Assembly (NCBI GenBank): GCA_019722365.1
Contig: JADFUC010001333.1
Location: forward strand, 186,001 to 250,000
Length of the DNA: 64,000 bases
Direction of reading: 5' to 3'
Origin: Lithospermum erythrorhizon
Lineage: Eukaryota > Streptophyta > Magnoliopsida > Boraginales > Boraginaceae
A program made the translations under genes and the position numbers. This document shows, one piece after another, positions 57,814-64,000 of the stretch. Every line of letters starts with the position of its first letter. The first letter of the stretch is position 1. The notes under the pieces were generated by a model. The model had not been told where the DNA came from. It searched no databases and worked only from the letters and a program-made list of their open reading frames with translations.

Positions 57814-58472
57814 GATCACACCATCGGTATAACTACAACCATTTTGTATTCTTCCATCTGTGATGTACTTAGTCCTTTGCCTTCGTAGTATCTTAGGTAC
57901 TTCCATTCTTGCCGATGTTTTAACCTTCTTCTCAGTATCATGGCCATTGTAATTTGAGTGCACTATTCTTGGCGTGTTTGATACTACGACGATTCATTCT
58001 TTTTTCACCAGTCATCTTCAACATTTTGATACTGTAAATTTGAATCATTTATCCTATTTATTGGACCTGTATTTATAAACCTGTTAGATATTTTTCACCT
58101 TCATGTATTGTGTATTTGTGGTGGAAGTTGCATCTTCCGTGAAGTATTCTTTTTGAATAAATGCAGAACCCACTTACTGCGTCATTTATTAGTCTGATTA
58201 TTTTAATTTTCATGAGATAAAATGCTTGATCGTTTAAATTTCGAACTCAAATATTTTTCTAAAAGATGTACACCATTTGATATAAGATAATATTAAAATT
58301 CACTCAGGATTACTGATACAAGTACATGACTGAAGAGAAGAAATGCCACACTATCTGAATCTAAGAGTAGAAGTAAATATTAAGACATTTCACTCAGGAC
58401 AAAGATACTTATTGTTTCCCTTTCACTGATAAGCAAAGGGGAGAAAGTACTCTTATCTGAATCCAAGCAGAA
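57814..58472. other. Intergenic between convergent genes
   Basis: Holds the 3' UTRs of the GDPDL fragment (plus) and the flavoprotein gene (minus). An AATAAA at 58157-58162 may serve the plus-strand transcript. No gene supported. Confidence 0.45.
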
Positions 58473-59543
58473 TCAAGAACGAAGACCAAGGGTCTTCCTC
58501 GTCTTCCCTACATACAAATCCTCTGACTTCATCTTCCCCGGAATGCAACCGATCATGGTCACACCCGAGATTTGAGCCACCGCTTCACTTCTTCCGAGCG
58601 AAACAATCGCCATTTGCATACCAGTCTTATAAGCGTCCAGTTTCTCCTTTCCAGCAATCATAGACTTAATGTTCTTTTCCACCACCCCTGCATGCATTTG
58701 TGCCAAATAGCCCTGTTTCATTTCAGGAATATCAGTAATGTCTCCAATTGCAAAGATATTCCTGCATCTTTCGACTCTCAAATTGGCATCAACCTTCAAT
58801 CTCCCCCTTTCATCCAAACGATCTCTAAGCACACTCTCCTTCAACCATGATGAAGCTAAAGGTTTACCAATGCAAAGAAAATGGATATCAGCTCTAATTG
58901 ATCTTCCTCCAGATGTTTTGTAAACACCATTAGTACTCGAATTCAAATTCGTTACAGAATCGCCTAAAACAACCTCAACGTTCTTTTTCCTCAACCACTT
59001 AAGCGTTTTGTTGCTCACCTTCTCACCAACAAACTCCAATAGTCTTCCCCCACGATGAACTAATGTTATCTTCTTCCCAGGGAAATCAACAGCAATTTCC
59101 CCCGCGAGTTCCACACCTACCGGCCCCCCTCCCACGATCAATATCGAATTAGCTGATTTAATCTTGTTCTGTTCCATCCTATATCGACTAATCTTCTCGG
59201 TTTTGGTGAAGGCGGTTCTATCATCGTGCCCTGTGGCGATTACTAGGTAATCGAAAGGGACTCCACGGCCTTGATTGGTTCTTACCTCGTTGGGGGTAAC
59301 ACCAACGGCGTAGGCAGTAATGACAGTTGCATTTTTAACATAGTCTCTGTGGTTGATGAGTGATCTTTCAGCAAAAGATGGCTCAACCATGCAACGTAAA
59401 CTTGCCCATGCAATTTCGAAATATTCTTTTGGATCAATTAAGTAAACATCTGCATGGTGTTGGAGGTTGTATGCAAGAACTGAGCCTGCAATTCCACCTC
59501 CAACTATAACCACCCTTTTCTTGATTCCAATTGGAGTAGCCAT
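58473..59543 (-). CDS. AIFM2/FSP1-like FAD-dependent NAD(P)H oxidoreductase
   Basis: Intronless, 356 aa. Two Rossmann dinucleotide folds: GGGIAG at residues 15-20 (FAD) and GGGPVG at 138-143 (NAD(P)H). The second FAD motif IFAIGD lies at 263-268, and YLVIATGH near 99-106 is the usual bridging motif. The C-terminus KSEDLYVGKTRKTLGL is conserved in plant apoptosis-inducing-factor homologues. It belongs to the type II NADH dehydrogenase/AIFM2 group. The animal member (FSP1) reduces ubiquinone and vitamin K at membranes. The substrate of the plant protein is inferred to be a quinone and is not shown here. No mitochondrial presequence is obvious. The ATG at 59541-59543 starts four residues before the basic KKR. 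Confidence 0.92.
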   Translation of the reverse strand: MATPIGIKKRVVIVGGGIAGSVLAYNLQHHADVYLIDPKEYFEIAWASLRCMVEPSFAERSLINHRDYVKNATVITAYAVGVTPNEVRTNQGRGVPFDYLVIATGHDDRTAFTKTEKISRYRMEQNKIKSANSILIVGGGPVGVELAGEIAVDFPGKKITLVHRGGRLLEFVGEKVSNKTLKWLRKKNVEVVLGDSVTNLNSSTNGVYKTSGGRSIRADIHFLCIGKPLASSWLKESVLRDRLDERGRLKVDANLRVERCRNIFAIGDITDIPEMKQGYLAQMHAGVVEKNIKSMIAGKEKLDAYKTGMQMAIVSLGRSEAVAQISGVTMIGCIPGKMKSEDLYVGKTRKTLGLRS

Positions 59544-59620
59544 TTATTTTATTTTTCAAGAAAGTGGAGGTTCTTGGAGTTATATTTGAGGTGATGAGTT
59601 AATATTGTTGTCTTGAAGTT

Positions 59621-59628
59621 TATATATA
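59621..59628 (-). promoter_or_regulatory. Probable TATA box of the flavoprotein gene
   Basis: TATATATA read on the minus strand, about 80 nt upstream of the ATG at 59543, fitting a leader of about 50 nt. Confidence 0.55.
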
Positions 59629-59799
59629 GTGAAGACATGAAAGTGAAAACATTCTTATGCCATTTACAAATAGCTTGTCTTCATACTGGATGAACCACTG
59701 TCTTCGCCTGAATATTGTACCGAGATCATATATTTGCTGGAAATCCCATGAAGCGGATATTGGAAAGCTGTTGAACAGCGCCTGAAGTATGTATAATAT

Positions 59800-59880
59800 A
59801 CTCCTCTGTCAGGAATCGAACATGAAAGTTCTTGGATAGAAGCTCAGGCCGGGTACCACTAAGTCAATAGATGACGGGTT
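59800..59880 (-). mobile_element. tRNA-derived SINE-like head
   Basis: On the minus strand an A-box-like TGACTTAGTGG (59856-59866) is followed about 35 nt later by a B-box-like TGTTCGATTCC (59812-59822). Each differs from the Pol III consensus at one position. The sequence cannot fold into a normal tRNA, so a SINE head is more likely than a tRNA gene. The tRNA-unrelated body may extend left to about 59690. No poly(A) or target duplication was seen. Confidence 0.45.
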
Positions 59881-60529
59881 TTCTTTTTTACTAGATTTAT
59901 GCCGTTCTTATGCCATTTGATTACTAGATTTATTCTGAAAATGCGTACGAATAACGCCTTAATTTTATAGAATTGAATTATAATCGCACGAGGAATGAAT
60001 TGATTCCAATTACTTTCTTATGTGACTACATTCATCTAATAATAATATACTATAATAACGCCTTAGTGTGAGAATATTATTCGTTTTAGGATTTTGTCAT
60101 GTCATTGATATTTTCAATGTGAGAAATATATCCAAACTACGGAATAATATTTATAATATATCCAAACTATAATAGTTATCACATCATATGGTGTGTCATT
60201 GTTGGTATAAACGTTTTAGCAATTTCATTTCCATACGAGGTATTGTCAACTTTGGTGATAGCTAATAAGTTGTCATTGTTGTTATGAGTATTTTTAGCAT
60301 TTTAGTTTCTATATGACCTTGTCATCTTATGGTTTTCTTTTTTCTTTTAAAAGATCCTCATAAAATAAGATTAGCAATAAAAAAGGGGCGTAGTTAAGAA
60401 ATAAAATAAAAAGGCAAACAATAAATTTCCATAAAATCCCCTTACGAAAGCGTAAGTTTCAGATTTCTTTCATTTTCACATTACTAATGATTATATTATT
60501 CTTACTATAATATTTTTTATATATTGGTG

Positions 60530-61120
60530 GAAAAATATGTAATAATTAATAAATAACACAATTTTTGCCTAAATTTTTATAACAATTCAAATATAGCTTG
60601 AGTTATCTAATATTCCTATATTTCATTTATAGCTTTTACCACTATCATACCTCTGCTATATGTTCATTAACATTTTCATCCAACTATATAAAAAATACTC
60701 AACATCTTTATCAACATATAAAAGATGATTGATATAATCCTCCATTTGATTTTTTTAATTTTATCATAACAATAAGTAAATTCCATTTTCATGCAATAAA
60801 TTAGTCTACTCATACTAAAAATTATATGATAATTATTCAATTATAAATTGAAAAAAAAAATCTAATCCAAAAAATTACTATTAAAGAATATATATCTAAA
60901 TTATTATGTGATATTTTGTATTATATTTCAACAATTGAAATAAAAAAGTATCGCTGCTGATATCTAATAATTCTCCATCCATAATAATAGATTGTCAAGG
61001 TTTAAATTTCACTTTTCAGTATTAAATTTAAATATTTTTATTTATGTTGTATAATATTTAGTAAAAATGATCAAATAATAATATTTTCTAATGTACTTTA
61101 TGAAAATATTATTTTTATGT
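60530..61120. repeat. Dispersed composite repeat, copy 2
   Basis: Counterpart of 51950-52628. It includes a degenerate version of the MITE start (ATTCTCCATCCATAATAAT, near 60968) and loses similarity around 61120. Confidence 0.75.
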
Positions 61121-64000
61121 CTGGTCTACCAAGAAAGCGAGAGTTTAATCGATTAGGGAAGTTATTGGGATTATTGCTTATCAAGTTACTTATTTACCAA
61201 ATAATTAACACTGTGTGATATATCAAAGCCTATAAATGATACTTATTGTGTCAGATATAACATACTCATGTATAAATAATTTTCCTCCTCCTTGTCTATT
61301 ATTTTCTTTGTCTTTTACTTTGTTCTTCGTTATATTCATAACATCAACACGATTGGACTCTCCAAACAACATAGTTATTCATCCAATCGAACACCCAAAA
61401 CTTAAGGCGCACTGAAACGCCTTCGCCGGTGACGCCTTTATATTTCATTAAAGCTGAACTCTTGATTTCATCATTATATATTTGAATGTATCAATGAGTT
61501 TCAGCACACATGAAATATCTAAGTTGGTAGAATTTCCTTTGATCATATATTTATGCAACGTGAGACATTTATCAAATGCCCAAATTTAGAAGATTTATTG
61601 GTGATTATTACTAGTCAAATACATGTATATGTCTGTATGAATCAAACTAATAATATATAATCACTTGTTATTAACTTTCACGATAATCCTTGAAGATAAT
61701 CGGTCAATCGTCGAATTTAGTTTCAGATAATAACAATATAAGGACAATAAGAGAAATATATGATAAATGATAATAAGTGTACTTAGTACCAAGTCTATAA
61801 AGTTTTTCAATGTATGAACATCATTGATAACCCATCTTGCCAATCGATCCGCAAGAAAATTTACCTAGGAAGCTTTGGAACATTTATATATATACATATC
61901 ACATGACGATATTATATGATGTTCAATGTTATAACTATAACTTATCGACTATACAAACTAACTAGTCAAATCAAACTATAAGTCAGGTTGTTTTGGCTAT
62001 TATAATCGATGGAGCTTAGTTGCATCCAAAAGATTTTATGGTTATACTAAAGTTGTTCATAACTTTGGCGAATTTAAGCAAAGAGTTTTAAATATTTATA
62101 CTTTTTAATGTGTCTTCAAGACTAGATTTCATATGTTTAATATTAAAGATTAAAGGCTTAGGATCGATAGCCATATAAATTAAGGATTTTTTAATATTCT
62201 TGAAGAATTTCATCAATGTCCTTATTGTTATTTAAAATACGGAATCTTATAAATTCATTTATGAGACCGAAACTCATACAATTTAGAGGATACGTATTCA
62301 TGGACATGATATGAATTTTAGGAATTTGATTTACTATCTATGATTTCGCTTAGGGGTCCGTAAGATTCATATATGAAATTATCTCTAATATACAAACATT
62401 ATTTGACTCCCTTGAAGATATAACGCGATGGTTATACGTTATACCTCCGGATTTACATATATCATATGTGGTGCAAACTTATTTATATATATACCTTTCG
62501 TTGCTAATTCTTAAAGTTGATTGATTATCTAATTATATCTCTCAAGTTGGGTATATATAGCTTCAAGCAAAGCGAACTCTCAGAGCATTGCTACAACTTC
62601 ATCATTCTAAAAGCATTTAAAATTTCTTACTTAATGTTAAAATGAATTATCACACATGAGGCAAAGTAAAAATTAATTGAAAACTGAAGAGCCTACATAT
62701 TATTTCTGAAGGAATATAAATTCATAGTATGCAATCGTTTACTTAATTTTCTAGGTCCGTAAGCATCTTTATAAATTAAAATTTCTTTAACAATGCACAT
62801 ATATACGATTTCGATGTAAATTGCTCATCATTAATGTGTCTGAGCATGCCTCGGAGCATGAATACCTTGCTTATACAAAAATATTTTTGTTACATGTTGC
62901 ATAATGTCAAGTAGTCTCGTTGGTGGTATTTTTATACCTATGATTTCATACTAACAATGATTATCACACATCCACGGCATGACTATCGACATATACAAAT
63001 TGATTTATCGATCCCTGGGCCAACTTATTTTTAGAAATAAATCCATATTTCATACATATAAAAACTAGCATTATAATGTTGATTGTACTAATTTTAGCTT
63101 AATAAGTAGTAAGTTTCTAGAAGAGCTGGCTGTTTTTCAATAATAACAAAGTATCGGTGACTCTGTAAGAGCTAATATTTGTCAAAAGTGAAGCAAAGTC
63201 AATTTGATGATTTCCTCAAGAGCTAAAATATTATTATCAGTAACACACATACGTAGTATTAAATAGACTTCCTATCAAAACCGTAAGTTTGATAATTAAG
63301 GAAACTTTTATTATTTTGGTACTTAATCAGCTGTAATTCATCCTGCATCGCTCGATATTTAAAGAATCGTTGAAAATTTGATTCGACACTATTGGCGGGT
63401 CAACAAATTATTGAGTTTAAAAATTTATGTGAGCTACATGTTGTAAACGCCTGACTATCAAGGGGCATATCAACTACATGCAATATCGCCAATCGACATG
63501 TGAAATGTTACTAAGGTTTAAATGACATTGCTCGCATCGCCCAAATTATCATAAGACTTCCCCCAATATAATTGGTTTGACTGAATCAAATATTTTACTA
63601 TTCATTACTGCATCATATATTTTCAACAATATGCACAAGATATGAATAACTTAAATATTTATTATACCTAAGGTATATACAATTTTATATATTTAAAATA
63701 TTATACCTTAAAAGGTATATATATTCATATAATCAAGTAATTTTTCATTATGATATATCAATATTTTCAACATTGAGGGGGAGAATAGTATACAATTGAA
63801 AAATAGTCTATCTTGAAATAAAATATCTCTATCCTATATGATCCTCAAGATGAATAAATATAACCCTAAGTTCAAAGAGATAACACGAATTCAAGTGGAT
63901 AATATAAACTGTAAGTTTACTACCAAACAAATTTCACCCTACAAGATAATAAATTTAAATAATATATCGTTGTAAACACTCAAATTTATATATGGGTTCC
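61121..64000. other. Repeat debris, no gene recognised
   Basis: No open frame of interest. The motif CATTGAGGGGGAGAATAGT near 63771-63789 resembles the polypurine tract that precedes a plant copia 3' LTR, so much of this stretch may be an ancient retrotransposon body. I could not read any protein motif to confirm it, and no LTR pair was found. Confidence 0.3.

Noticed and set aside
59812..59866. A functional tRNA gene on the minus strand.
   Set aside because: A and B boxes are present but no acceptor stem or clover-leaf pairing can be formed; a SINE head is more likely.
1..64000. CRISPR arrays, rRNA, organellar insertions or a biosynthetic gene cluster.
   Set aside because: No regularly spaced repeats, rRNA-like sequence, chloroplast or mitochondrial genes were recognised, and the genes belong to unrelated pathways.

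Overview
The window is nuclear DNA from a flowering plant, most likely a eudicot. It is AT-rich, its genes have several GT-AG introns each, and all recognisable proteins are plant nuclear families. An asterid is plausible from the protein flavour, but I cannot fix the species. No rRNA, CRISPR, plasmid, bacterial or viral genome features are visible.

Layout. A small DUF4408/DUF761-type membrane protein gene (461-1018, minus) comes first, then a GDP-L-galactose phosphorylase (VTC2/GGP) gene with its ACG-initiated upstream ORF (4650-7108, plus). Next is a repeat-rich block of about 7 kb (8.0-14.45 kb). It holds a tandem duplication of the sequence upstream of a GH17 beta-1,3-glucanase gene (14594-15634, plus), with an apparent 3.5 kb insertion and a small MITE in the distal copy. 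A DUF3537 gustatory-receptor-like membrane protein (16571-18836, plus) and a mitochondrial GrpE (19716-22627, plus) follow. Three minus-strand housekeeping or regulatory genes come after: a PHD-BAH chromatin protein (24201-28580), the PP4 (PPX) phosphatase catalytic subunit (30257-32695) and a RhoGDI (33698-34816).

A decayed Ty1/copia element (35472-39287, minus) separates these from a DEK_C plus SWIB-domain gene (40181-42054, plus) and an intronless DIR1-like lipid-transfer protein (43605-43934, plus). A second, unclassified LTR pair (44506-47201) starts a gene-poor stretch of about 8.5 kb. The last genes are the 3' exons of a GDPDL/SHV3-type GPI-anchored protein whose 5' exons are not present (55872-57813, plus), and an intronless AIFM2/FSP1-like flavoprotein (58473-59543, minus). 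The final 4.4 kb is repeat debris with a tRNA-derived SINE-like piece.

The genes do not form a pathway cluster. The most interesting observations concern gene structure: (i) exon 2 of the GGP gene has lost conserved codons and only reads through if a 64-nt piece is spliced out; (ii) a 49-bp-period tandem duplication copied a 3' splice site in the GrpE gene, and the same gene lacks a visible GT donor after exon 2; (iii) a tandem promoter duplication preserves an empty site that dates a MITE insertion; (iv) the GDPDL gene is truncated at its 5' side. Exon models were built by eye from splice consensus and recalled family sequences, and were checked for reading-frame continuity.
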